From: Candidatus Nitrosopumilus sp.
Lineage (GTDB): Archaea > Thermoproteota > Nitrososphaeria > Nitrososphaerales > Nitrosopumilaceae
Length of the DNA stretch: 5,329 bases
Direction of reading: 5' to 3'
Assembly: GCA_022758935.1 (NCBI GenBank)
Contig: JAEMQG010000177.1
Span: 1 to 5,329 of the forward strand
Each line of letters begins with the position of its first letter. The first letter of the stretch is position 1. A model generated the notes under the pieces. That model saw only the letters and a list, made by a program, of their open reading frames with translations. It ran no database searches and had not been told where the DNA came from. The position numbers and the translations under genes were made by a program. Positions 1-5,220 of the stretch are shown here, piece by piece.

Positions 1-1138
1 AAACAATGTTTTAGAAAACAAGTCTATTTCCAGAGATGAAATAATACAAATCTATGAAAATTCGAAAAATACCCCTAATGAATTATTTTCAACAGCCCGA
101 AATTTGAGAAAAAAGTTCAAAAACGACTCGGTTACATTCTCAAAAAAAGCATTTTTCAACATCATAAATTTATGCAAAGATACGTGCTCATACTGCACTT
201 ACAAGGCAGAGCCAAGTGAACAAAAACTATCCTTAATGTCAAATCAAGAGATAAAACAATTATTACATCTTGCAAAAAGATACAGATGTGTAGAAGCTTT
301 GTTTGTAACAGGCGAGCAACCTGAACAAAAATATCAAGAAGCAAAAGAATGGCTTAAGACAAATGGATTCAGTTCAACTGCAGAATATTTGATTCATGCA
401 TCAGAAATGGCATTAGACGCAGGATTGTTTCCACATACTAATGCAGGAAACTTGAATAAAGAAGATCTCAGAGAATTACAAAAAACCAACGTATCAATGG
501 GATTAATGTTGGAAAACATTAGTGAGAGACTAACAAAAAAAGGAATGCCTCACCATATGGCATCAAGCAAGAAACCAAAAGCACGACTAAAAGTATTAGA
601 AGATGCAGGTGAGTTAAAAATACCAATGACTACAGGAATACTCGTAGGAATTGGAGAAACTCCAATTGAGATAATAGATTCAATTTTGGCAATAAGAGAG
701 TTGCATAGAAAATATGGAAACATTCAAGAAGTGATTTTGCAAAATTTTCAACCAAAACCAGATACCCTGATGAATGATTTTCCCCCAGCAGATGAAAATT
801 ATTTCAAGACAGTGGTTGCATTAACAAGAATAATCATGCCAAAAATGAACATACAGATTCCACCAAATCTGTCACCAAACTCTTATCATAGTTTCTTATC
901 TGTAGGAATTAATGATTGGGGGGGAATTTCGCCACTCACACCAGATTATGTGAATCCAGAATTTTCTTGGCCGGAGATTAAAAAAATAGAGCAAGACTCA
1001 AAAAATGCAGGATTTGAATTAAAATGCAGATTTCCTGTATATCCAGAATTTTTTTCGTTTATTGGTAAAGAGTTAAGAGATGAGATGAAAAATATCGAAG
1101 ATGAGGAAGGATTGGTAAGAATGGAGCATTGGAAATGA
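1..1138 (+). CDS. cofG: FO synthase subunit CofG, radical SAM (5' end cut by window edge)
   Basis: CofG is a cytosolic radical-SAM enzyme that makes FO, the 7,8-didemethyl-8-hydroxy-5-deazariboflavin chromophore of coenzyme F420, by cyclising the tyrosine-derived adduct supplied by CofH. The 4Fe-4S/SAM motif CKDTCSYC (C-x3-C-x2-C) is encoded at 173-196. Other family signatures are HTNAG at 434-448, a GIGET stretch near 650, and NDWGGISPLTPDY from 911. The frame is open back to base 2, adding 34 codons before the TTG at 104. These include SISRDEIIQIYENS, which resembles the helical region that precedes the radical-SAM barrel in CofG and CofH. The true start is therefore left of the window and TTG 104 is internal. 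At least 378 residues are visible, close to full length. The stop overlaps the cofH start (ATGA), indicating one operon with translational coupling. Identity is near certain; only the N-terminus is missing. Confidence 0.95.
   Translation, partial: NNVLENKSISRDEIIQIYENSKNTPNELFSTARNLRKKFKNDSVTFSKKAFFNIINLCKDTCSYCTYKAEPSEQKLSLMSNQEIKQLLHLAKRYRCVEALFVTGEQPEQKYQEAKEWLKTNGFSSTAEYLIHASEMALDAGLFPHTNAGNLNKEDLRELQKTNVSMGLMLENISERLTKKGMPHHMASSKKPKARLKVLEDAGELKIPMTTGILVGIGETPIEIIDSILAIRELHRKYGNIQEVILQNFQPKPDTLMNDFPPADENYFKTVVALTRIIMPKMNIQIPPNLSPNSYHSFLSVGINDWGGISPLTPDYVNPEFSWPEIKKIEQDSKNAGFELKCRFPVYPEFFSFIGKELRDEMKNIEDEEGLVRMEHWK
1123..1126 (+). promoter_or_regulatory. Shine-Dalgarno GGAG for cofH, inside the end of cofG
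   Basis: GGAG lies 8 nt before the ATG at 1135 and matches the core complementary to the 3' end of archaeal 16S rRNA. It is only 2 nt from the alternative in-frame TTG at 1129, too close to serve it. It therefore favours ATG 1135 as the cofH start. A second purine run, GAGGAAGG at 1103-1110, is too far away (24 nt) to act directly. Confidence 0.5.
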
Positions 1139-2391
1139 ATGTCAATTTAGATGCACTATTCAAGAATGCAGACTCTGTTGTTTCAGAGATTTTAGACAAG
1201 GCATTATCAGATAAAGAAATAACAGCACAGGAAGGATTGAGACTGTACAGCACTACAGGACTAGATTTTCATCTAGTTGGATTGGTGGCAGATGAAATTA
1301 GAAGAAGGAGGGTCGGCGATACAGTCACATATGTGGTAAATAGAAACATCAATTTTACCAACGTATGTATTAAACAATGTGGATTTTGCGCATTCAGTAG
1401 AGATTTTAGAGAAGAGGAAGGCTATTTTCTTCCAACCGAAGAAATTGTCAGACGTTCAAAAGAAGCATATCAGCTAGGTGCAACTGAAGTCTGTATTCAA
1501 GCAGGTCTTCCACCAGACATGGAGGGGGACTTGTATGAAAAGATTTGCAGAGAAATCAAAAAAGAGATTCCAGATATTCACATACATGGATTTTCACCTG
1601 AAGAAGTTCTTTATGGTGCAACAAGATCAAAGACAACAGTAAGGGAGTATCTTAAAAGACTCAAAGAATCAGGAGTAAACACCCTACCAGGAACAGCAGC
1701 AGAGATTCTAGATCAGAAATTAAGAGACAAAATTTCTCCTGGAAGAATCAGCGTAAAAGATTGGGTAGAGGTTATCAAAACAGCTCATAATCTTGGAATA
1801 AACACAACCTCAACTATGATGTTTGGACATGTCGAAACACTTGAAGACAGAGTAAATCATATTGTAAAAATTAGAGAAATTCAAAAAGAAACTGGTGGAT
1901 TTACAGAATTTGTCCCACTCAATTTCATCCATAGTGAAGCTCCAATGTACAAACATCAATTGCATGAAGGAATAAGACAAGGAGGTAGTGGAAATGATGT
2001 ATTGCTAACTCATGCCATTGCAAGAATTATGCTAAATGGTTACATAAACAATATTCAAATGTCTTGGGTAAAAGAAGGACAGAAAATGTCGCAGCTGTTG
2101 TTAATGTGGGGAGCCAATGACTTTGGTGGAACTTTGATCAATGAAAGCATTTCAACATCTGCAGGATCTGAACATGGTCAACTAATAAGACCAAAAGAAA
2201 TAAGAAGATTAGCAAGAGAGATTGGGAGGATTCCTGCTGAAAGAAATACAAGTTATAAAATATTGAAAAAGTTTGATAACAATAATGAATCAGACGATGA
2301 ATTAGATAAAATTACAGACATGTCTAGATTCGGATCATATGCAGAATTAATTAAAATTAACAAATTCAAATACAATAATCCAAGACAGTAA
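1135..2391 (+). CDS. cofH: FO synthase subunit CofH, radical SAM
   Basis: CofH (EC 2.5.1.147) joins the 4-hydroxybenzyl-type moiety of tyrosine to 5-amino-6-ribitylaminouracil by radical-SAM chemistry, giving the substrate that CofG converts to FO for coenzyme F420. From ATG 1135 the protein has 418 residues. A helical N-terminal region (about 1-65) is followed by the barrel, with the cluster motif CIKQCGFC at residues 78-85. HGFSPEEV, typical of the CofH/MqnC family, comes later, as does the conserved GTAAEIL. The last 40 or so residues form a charged Asn/Asp/Glu-rich linker and then a short tail (SRFGSYAELIKINKF). This may be a lineage-specific extension, since many archaeal CofH proteins are shorter. 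The frame also allows TTG 1129, but ATG 1135 is preferred because it forms an ATGA overlap with the cofG stop and has GGAG 8 nt upstream. Expression is probably coupled to cofG. Identity is very secure. Confidence 0.95.
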   Translation: MNVNLDALFKNADSVVSEILDKALSDKEITAQEGLRLYSTTGLDFHLVGLVADEIRRRRVGDTVTYVVNRNINFTNVCIKQCGFCAFSRDFREEEGYFLPTEEIVRRSKEAYQLGATEVCIQAGLPPDMEGDLYEKICREIKKEIPDIHIHGFSPEEVLYGATRSKTTVREYLKRLKESGVNTLPGTAAEILDQKLRDKISPGRISVKDWVEVIKTAHNLGINTTSTMMFGHVETLEDRVNHIVKIREIQKETGGFTEFVPLNFIHSEAPMYKHQLHEGIRQGGSGNDVLLTHAIARIMLNGYINNIQMSWVKEGQKMSQLLLMWGANDFGGTLINESISTSAGSEHGQLIRPKEIRRLAREIGRIPAERNTSYKILKKFDNNNESDDELDKITDMSRFGSYAELIKINKFKYNNPRQ

Positions 2392-2486
2392 TTATCCGCC
2401 TCGAATAATGCACAAGTTATTCAAAAAAAATCGATGAGTGTAAAAATGTATTTGTGAAAAAGAAAATAACAGTCAGAGTATTACCA

Positions 2487-2510
2487 GTTCTAAAATTATA
2501 ACATTAGAAC
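2487..2510. repeat. Inverted repeat GTTCTAA / TTAGAAC around a TATA-like core
   Basis: Perfect 7-bp arms, GTTCTAA at 2487-2493 and TTAGAAC at 2504-2510, flank the 10-nt spacer AATTATAACA. The repeat begins 96 nt after the cofH stop. It could form a weak hairpin in the cofH transcript. Alternatively it could be a protein-binding dyad around a TATA-like box serving a short transcript that starts near 2524. The arms are perfect, but short repeats of this size also arise by chance in AT-rich DNA. Confidence 0.35.
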
Positions 2511-2546
2511 AGAATTCGGATGAGAGACAAAGAATAAAATTGATTC

Positions 2547-2669
2547 ATGGAAAAAAATTCAACTATTCAAACAATTAATGAAAAAAAGATACAATGCATG
2601 ATAAAAAAATACACAACATATGAAAACAAAAGAAATTTAGTTATAGCCATTCATCATATTATCAAATAG
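2547..2669 (+). CDS. Doubtful 40-aa small ORF
   Basis: This ATG-started frame encodes a 40-residue, basic, Lys/Ile-rich peptide (begins MEKNSTIQTINEKK, ends IHHIIK). I recognise no family, signal peptide or motif. It lies alone in the cofH-regulator gap. No Shine-Dalgarno sequence precedes it, and the nearest TATA-like sequence (AATTATAA, about 2494-2501) is around 50 nt upstream, which would give a leader of about 20 nt. The composition matches what AT-rich noncoding DNA yields by chance, so it is recorded only as a candidate. Confidence 0.12.
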   Translation: MEKNSTIQTINEKKIQCMIKKYTTYENKRNLVIAIHHIIK

Positions 2670-2798
2670 AAAATACATCATTAATTCAATCTAAAATAGT
2701 CATTTCTGGGTTAGCACATATACGGCTTAAATGAATAGTTATTTGACAAGTGTAACTAGTTTTCCAGGCATAAGATACAGTGTAAAAAAACTATCCAG

Positions 2799-2808
2799 AT
2801 TGATCAAT
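2799..2808. promoter_or_regulatory. Palindrome ATTGATCAAT upstream of the regulator promoter
   Basis: This is a perfect 10-bp palindrome 17 nt before the TATA-like box of the winged-helix gene and about 50 nt before its start codon. The position suits an upstream regulator site. Its sequence differs from the operator at 2839-2857, so it would need another protein if it functions at all. A chance palindrome is the main alternative. Confidence 0.2.
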
Positions 2809-2825
2809 AATGATTCAAGATAAGA

Positions 2826-2832
2826 TTAATAA
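2826..2832 (+). promoter_or_regulatory. TATA-like box for the winged-helix gene
   Basis: TTAATAA is centred 27 nt before ATG 2856, the expected distance for an archaeal promoter whose transcript starts at or next to the start codon. No Shine-Dalgarno sequence precedes the gene, which fits leaderless translation. The match to a strong archaeal TATA box is modest. Confidence 0.4.
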
Positions 2833-2838
2833 GGTAAT

Positions 2839-2857
2839 ATACCGTACTATACGGTAT
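2839..2857. promoter_or_regulatory. Perfect 8+3+8 palindromic operator overlapping the start codon
   Basis: The arms ATACCGTA (2839-2846) and TACGGTAT (2850-2857) are exact reverse complements with a CTA spacer. The site begins 6 nt after the TATA-like box, covers the predicted transcription start, and includes the first two bases of ATG 2856. Its CCG/CGG bases stand out in this AT-rich gap. A dimeric winged-helix protein bound here would block transcription start, so autorepression by the adjacent gene product is the simplest reading. That the product binds here is inferred. Confidence 0.6.
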
Positions 2858-3203
2858 GATGCGAGCAAGATTAACATACGTGCCTTTAGAGGTAGCGGAT
2901 CAATTTGAAGATTTTATAATAAAAAGAGACGTGCAAATACTAGATGCAGTAAAGGCAAGGACCAGAGATTACAGTACACTTTCCCTTTTAAAATTATTGT
3001 ATATGCTTAAGGGAAATCCGATGACGTTTTCGGATTTGTATTCAAAATCAAAGATAAGAATGAAAAGATCATTTTTAAATTATTTGCATCTCTGTGTAGA
3101 TTACAATTTTGTTCAAAAAGAAGCAGTTGGATCAAATGTAATGTATTCCATCACAGACAAGGGAAGAATCATGTTGAATTTGTTTATTCATAAAAGTAGT
3201 TAA
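2856..3203 (+). CDS. Small winged-helix DNA-binding protein, putative autoregulator
   Basis: This 115-residue protein is predicted to be a cytosolic transcription regulator. An N-terminal segment (about 1-40) is followed by a winged-helix domain (about 41-112). The domain contains a helix ending LLYMLKG, the turn and helix MTFSDLYSKS (56-65), and a basic recognition helix starting RMKRSFLNYL (68-77). A wing follows around residues 86-99 (YSIT at its end), then DKGRIML leading into the last helix. The pattern resembles the small archaeal winged-helix proteins of the HTH_45 type; I cannot name a specific ortholog or ligand. Two adjacent ATGs (2856 and 2859) could start it, and the second would move the start clear of all but the edge of the palindrome. 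It stands alone, with long gaps on both sides. A perfect palindrome covers its start, which suggests it controls itself. There are no cysteine clusters or an added sensor domain, so a sensed signal cannot be proposed. Confidence 0.8.
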   Translation: MMRARLTYVPLEVADQFEDFIIKRDVQILDAVKARTRDYSTLSLLKLLYMLKGNPMTFSDLYSKSKIRMKRSFLNYLHLCVDYNFVQKEAVGSNVMYSITDKGRIMLNLFIHKSS

Positions 3204-3207
3204 ACAA

Positions 3208-3215
3208 GAGGGGAG
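3208..3215 (+). promoter_or_regulatory. Orphan Shine-Dalgarno-like GAGGGGAG
   Basis: This purine-rich, SD-like run lies 4 nt after the winged-helix stop, but no real gene starts nearby. The only frame in range is a 10-codon one from TTG 3231. It may be a relic of a lost downstream gene or a chance sequence. Confidence 0.15.
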
Positions 3216-3236
3216 TAAATTTTAAAACTATTGGTT

Positions 3237-3244
3237 TTTATAAA
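3237..3244 (+). promoter_or_regulatory. Strong TATA box upstream of the PAC2-family gene
   Basis: TTTATAAA, within a T5-AT-A6 run (3235-3247), is the best TATA match in the window. Transcription would start near 3266, inside the dyad at 3252-3270, giving a leader of about 80 nt before ATG 3350. This is unlike the leaderless arrangement of the other genes here. The T-run may also help end the transcript of the winged-helix gene. Confidence 0.5.
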
Positions 3245-3251
3245 AAAGTAC

Positions 3252-3270
3252 AATTACAAATAATGTAATT
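3252..3270. promoter_or_regulatory. 7+5+7 dyad AATTACA / TGTAATT at the predicted transcription start
   Basis: The arms AATTACA (3252-3258) and TGTAATT (3264-3270) are perfect, with spacer AATAA. The dyad begins 7 nt after the TATA box and spans the predicted transcription start, a typical place for an archaeal repressor operator. It is AT-only apart from one C and one G, so chance is a fair alternative. Confidence 0.35.
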
Positions 3271-3286
3271 CACCCATGTCAATTAT

Positions 3287-3300
3287 CAACAATAATGTTG
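3287..3300. promoter_or_regulatory. Second dyad CAACA / TGTTG in the PAC2 gene leader
   Basis: Perfect 5-bp arms flank ATAA. The core ACAATAATGT nearly repeats the ACAAATAATGT core of the dyad at 3252-3270. The two centres are about 32 bp apart, close to three helical turns, so a protein could bind both on the same DNA face. In RNA it would make only a weak hairpin. The function is inferred. Confidence 0.25.
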
Positions 3301-3349
3301 CAAACCCATAGTCAATAAAGTAATTAGACAGAACAAATCGACGTAAAGA

Positions 3350-4075
3350 ATGCAAGGATCATTTCCAGAAGCTGAAGTATTTGAGCTTGGAAAAATTGAC
3401 CTCAACAGCCCCATAATATTTGCAGGATTTGTCGGGGCAGGAATTGTTGGGCCACTTGCAATTAGCCACATTATTGAAAAATTAAAAATGGAGCAAATTG
3501 CGGTGATGAGATCAAAATATCTCCCACCATCCACTGTTTTTACACGAGGTATATTGCGTCATCCTTTTAGATTCTATGCAAACAAAGAAGGAACAATATG
3601 TGCAATAATTTGTGAGATAACATTAAGGATGGAAGGATTGTACTCACTTGTTTCAGCCGTTTTGGATTGGGCAGAGAAAAATGGCTCAAAAGAAATTGTA
3701 ATTTTGGATGGAGTAGCAAGTGCAGAACACGATAACAAAGCATACTGTGCAGCAAAAGAAGATCTGGTAAGAACAATGGCAGACAAGGACATCAACATGA
3801 TCCCACAGGGATTTATCACTGGAATTCCAGGAGGAATTTTAAATGAATGTATAGTAAGAGAAATTCAGGGAATAGCTCTATTGGCTAAAGCAAACAAAAC
3901 GTTACCAGACCCTGCCGCAGCATCTACACTAATCGAGGCACTAAACAGATTCTATGATATGAAAATAGATACCTCAGAATTGCAAAAAGAAAAAGATAGA
4001 ATTAATTCAGAATTTAGCGAATTGTCTCAAAAATATGTTGAACATAGAGAAGAACTATCGGGCATGTACATGTGA
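3350..4075 (+). CDS. PAC2-family protein, archaeal proteasome assembly chaperone/activator homolog (PbaA/PbaB-like)
   Basis: This 241-residue cytosolic protein belongs to the PAC2 family (proteasome assembly chaperone fold). Family marks include the glycine-rich GFVGAGIVG at residues 26-34, YLPPSTVFTRG near 57-67, and the central GFITGIPGGIL. PDPAAASTLIEALNRFY follows near the end of the domain. The last 35 residues are a charged, probably coiled-coil helix (ELQKEKDRINSEFSEL) that ends in Gly-Met-Tyr-Met. Met-Tyr-Met fits the HbYX rule (hydrophobic, Tyr, any residue) by which activators dock into the proteasome alpha ring. PbaB, an archaeal PAC2 homolog, is known to work this way. Whether this protein is an activator, a chaperone or neither is inferred. 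ATG 3350 is the first possible start, as an in-frame TAA lies 3 nt upstream. The gene has its own promoter region and no operon partner here. Confidence 0.85.
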   Translation: MQGSFPEAEVFELGKIDLNSPIIFAGFVGAGIVGPLAISHIIEKLKMEQIAVMRSKYLPPSTVFTRGILRHPFRFYANKEGTICAIICEITLRMEGLYSLVSAVLDWAEKNGSKEIVILDGVASAEHDNKAYCAAKEDLVRTMADKDINMIPQGFITGIPGGILNECIVREIQGIALLAKANKTLPDPAAASTLIEALNRFYDMKIDTSELQKEKDRINSEFSELSQKYVEHREELSGMYM

Positions 4076-4094
4076 TCTAAAACTAGGCAAATTC

Positions 4095-4100
4095 TTTTAT
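4095..4100 (+). promoter_or_regulatory. TATA-like box for purM (leaderless)
   Basis: TTTTAT is centred about 26 nt before ATG 4124 in the 48-nt gap after the PAC2 gene. No Shine-Dalgarno sequence lies between it and the start codon. The spacing predicts a leaderless purM transcript independent of the upstream gene. The T-rich stretch may also contribute to ending the PAC2 transcript. Confidence 0.5.
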
Positions 4101-4123
4101 TCACAGCAAATACGCATCAAACT

Positions 4124-5146
4124 ATGGTCTTGACCTACAAAAATGCAGGTGTAGACATAGCAAAAATCAAACAAAGCCAAGCAGCAATAGGCAAACTAAT
4201 TGAATCTACACATAAACTCCAAAAAATGGTAAAAATCAAACAGGGTTTTGGGCATTATGCGGGAATTGTAGAAATTCCAGGAGGAACCCTATTAGCTACA
4301 CATACAGATGGCGTAGGAACTAAAGTAGTAATTGCAAATTTGATGAAAAAATACAATACGATTGGAATTGATTGTGTTGCAATGAATGTAAATGACATTA
4401 TATGCATTGGTGCCACACCTGTTTCATTTGTAGATTATATTGCGGCAAACAAAAATGATCAGAGAATCTTCAAAGAAATTGTAGAAGGATTGGTAAAGGG
4501 GGCAAAAAAATCTGCAATGCCAATTGTTGGTGGAGAAACAGCAATAATGCCAGATGTCATTGCAGGAAAAAGATTCTCTTTTGATCTAGCTGGGATGGTA
4601 GTTGGACTAGTTTCAAAAAAAGACATGGTATTGGGAAATAAAATAAAGCCCGGAGATGTAATTGTTGGTGCAAATAGTAGTGGAATTCATTCAAACGGAT
4701 ATTCATTAGCAAGAAAAGCACTTTTAAGAAAATATTCTGTAAAAGACAAAGTAAAAGGAGTAGGAGTAATTGGAGAATCCCTTTTGATACCTACGGAGAT
4801 TTATGTAAAGCCAATTTTAGAAATAATTCAAAAGTGCAAAGTTAATGGTTTGGCACACATTACAGGGGGAGCATTCACTAAATTACTTCGTCTTAAAAAA
4901 ATAGGATATGATATAGATTCATTACCAGAGATCCCACCAATAATGGGATTAATTGAGGAGCAAGGTGTAAAACCAGATGAGATGTACAAGACGTTTAACA
5001 TGGGTGTAGGGTTTTGTGTTGTTGCATCACAAGATCAGGCAGATAAAATAAAATCAATATTTAAAAAACACAATATATCAAGTCAGGAAATTGGTCAGAT
5101 TACATCTAAAAAAGGTGTTTTTGTGAATTCTACAAAAGTTGCCTGA
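4124..5146 (+). CDS. purM: Phosphoribosylformylglycinamidine cyclo-ligase (AIR synthetase)
   Basis: PurM (EC 6.3.3.1) closes the imidazole ring in purine synthesis, turning FGAM plus ATP into AIR, ADP and phosphate in the cytosol. The 340 residues match the usual family length. The N-terminal AIRS domain (about 40-160) carries DGVGTK at 62-67, the MNVNDI stretch at 87-92, and GGETA at 136-140. The C-terminal domain (about 172-335) carries the SSGIHSNGYSL segment at 185-195 and AHITGGA at 244-250. MYKTFNMGVGF follows near residue 287. The third glycine of the bacterial ITGGG motif is Ala here (TGGAF), which I take to be an archaeal variant rather than a defect. ATG 4124 is supported by a TATA-like box 26 nt upstream. 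No other pur gene adjoins it, so it appears to stand as a single-gene unit. Confidence 0.96.
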   Translation: MVLTYKNAGVDIAKIKQSQAAIGKLIESTHKLQKMVKIKQGFGHYAGIVEIPGGTLLATHTDGVGTKVVIANLMKKYNTIGIDCVAMNVNDIICIGATPVSFVDYIAANKNDQRIFKEIVEGLVKGAKKSAMPIVGGETAIMPDVIAGKRFSFDLAGMVVGLVSKKDMVLGNKIKPGDVIVGANSSGIHSNGYSLARKALLRKYSVKDKVKGVGVIGESLLIPTEIYVKPILEIIQKCKVNGLAHITGGAFTKLLRLKKIGYDIDSLPEIPPIMGLIEEQGVKPDEMYKTFNMGVGFCVVASQDQADKIKSIFKKHNISSQEIGQITSKKGVFVNSTKVA

Positions 5147-5188
5147 GAGATTAGATAGATGTGAAATAATATTCAACCGATAATTATC

Positions 5189-5194
5189 TTATAT
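5189..5194 (+). promoter_or_regulatory. TATA-like box for the gene at the right edge
   Basis: TTATAT is centred about 29 nt before ATG 5221, and no Shine-Dalgarno sequence precedes the start, so the transcript is probably leaderless or nearly so. A perfect palindrome, GATAATTATC (5179-5188), abuts it and covers the BRE position. A second AT-rich run, TTTATTTAAA (5203-5212), is too close to the start to be the TATA box, but its T-run could end the purM transcript. Confidence 0.35.
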
Positions 5195-5220
5195 GGGCGT
5201 ATTTTATTTAAAAATAGAGA

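Larger units (their letters stand above)
2392..2855 (+). other. 464-nt AT-rich intergenic region, no convincing gene
   Basis: This gap separates cofH from the winged-helix gene. All three + frames are broken by frequent stops, and no reading frame on the - strand reaches 60 codons. No tRNA-like GC-rich cloverleaf or CRISPR-type repeat was seen. Several A7-A8 runs (near 2424, 2551, 2581 and 2603) are present. What can be marked is a 7-bp inverted repeat with a TATA-like loop (2487-2510), a 40-codon ORF of doubtful status (2547-2669), a 10-bp palindrome (2799-2808), and the TATA-like box and operator of the next gene. No clear U-rich terminator for cofH was found on the + strand. The length is large for a compact archaeal genome, so a small RNA or a decayed gene remains possible, but neither is shown by the sequence. 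Confidence 0.6.

Noticed and set aside
162..344. Minus-strand ORF of 60 codons inside cofG
   Set aside because: It lies wholly within a secure gene, has no family features, and is the antisense shadow of cofG codons.
918..924. Run of seven G in cofG, possible frameshift or slippage site
   Set aside because: The frame is intact and the run encodes the conserved Trp-Gly-Gly of NDWGG, so it is explained by coding constraint.
1059..1253. Minus-strand ORF across the cofG-cofH junction
   Set aside because: It is antisense to two secure genes and has no recognisable domain.
2629..2734. About 35 open codons in another frame within the cofH-regulator gap, possible gene remnant
   Set aside because: It has no start codon and no recognisable motif, and the length is expected by chance.
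2743..2748. TTGACA, resembling a bacterial -35 box
   Set aside because: The genes are archaeal and use TATA/BRE promoters, and no properly spaced -10 partner is seen.
3276..3311. 11-codon ORF (ATG to TAG) in the PAC2 gene leader, possible regulatory uORF
   Set aside because: It is too short and AT-rich to tell from chance, has no ribosome site, and shows no overlap with the main start.
3286..3819. Overlapping minus-strand ORFs across the PAC2-family gene
   Set aside because: They are antisense to a well-supported gene, have low-complexity Leu/Ser-rich products, and have no promoter or ribosome site.
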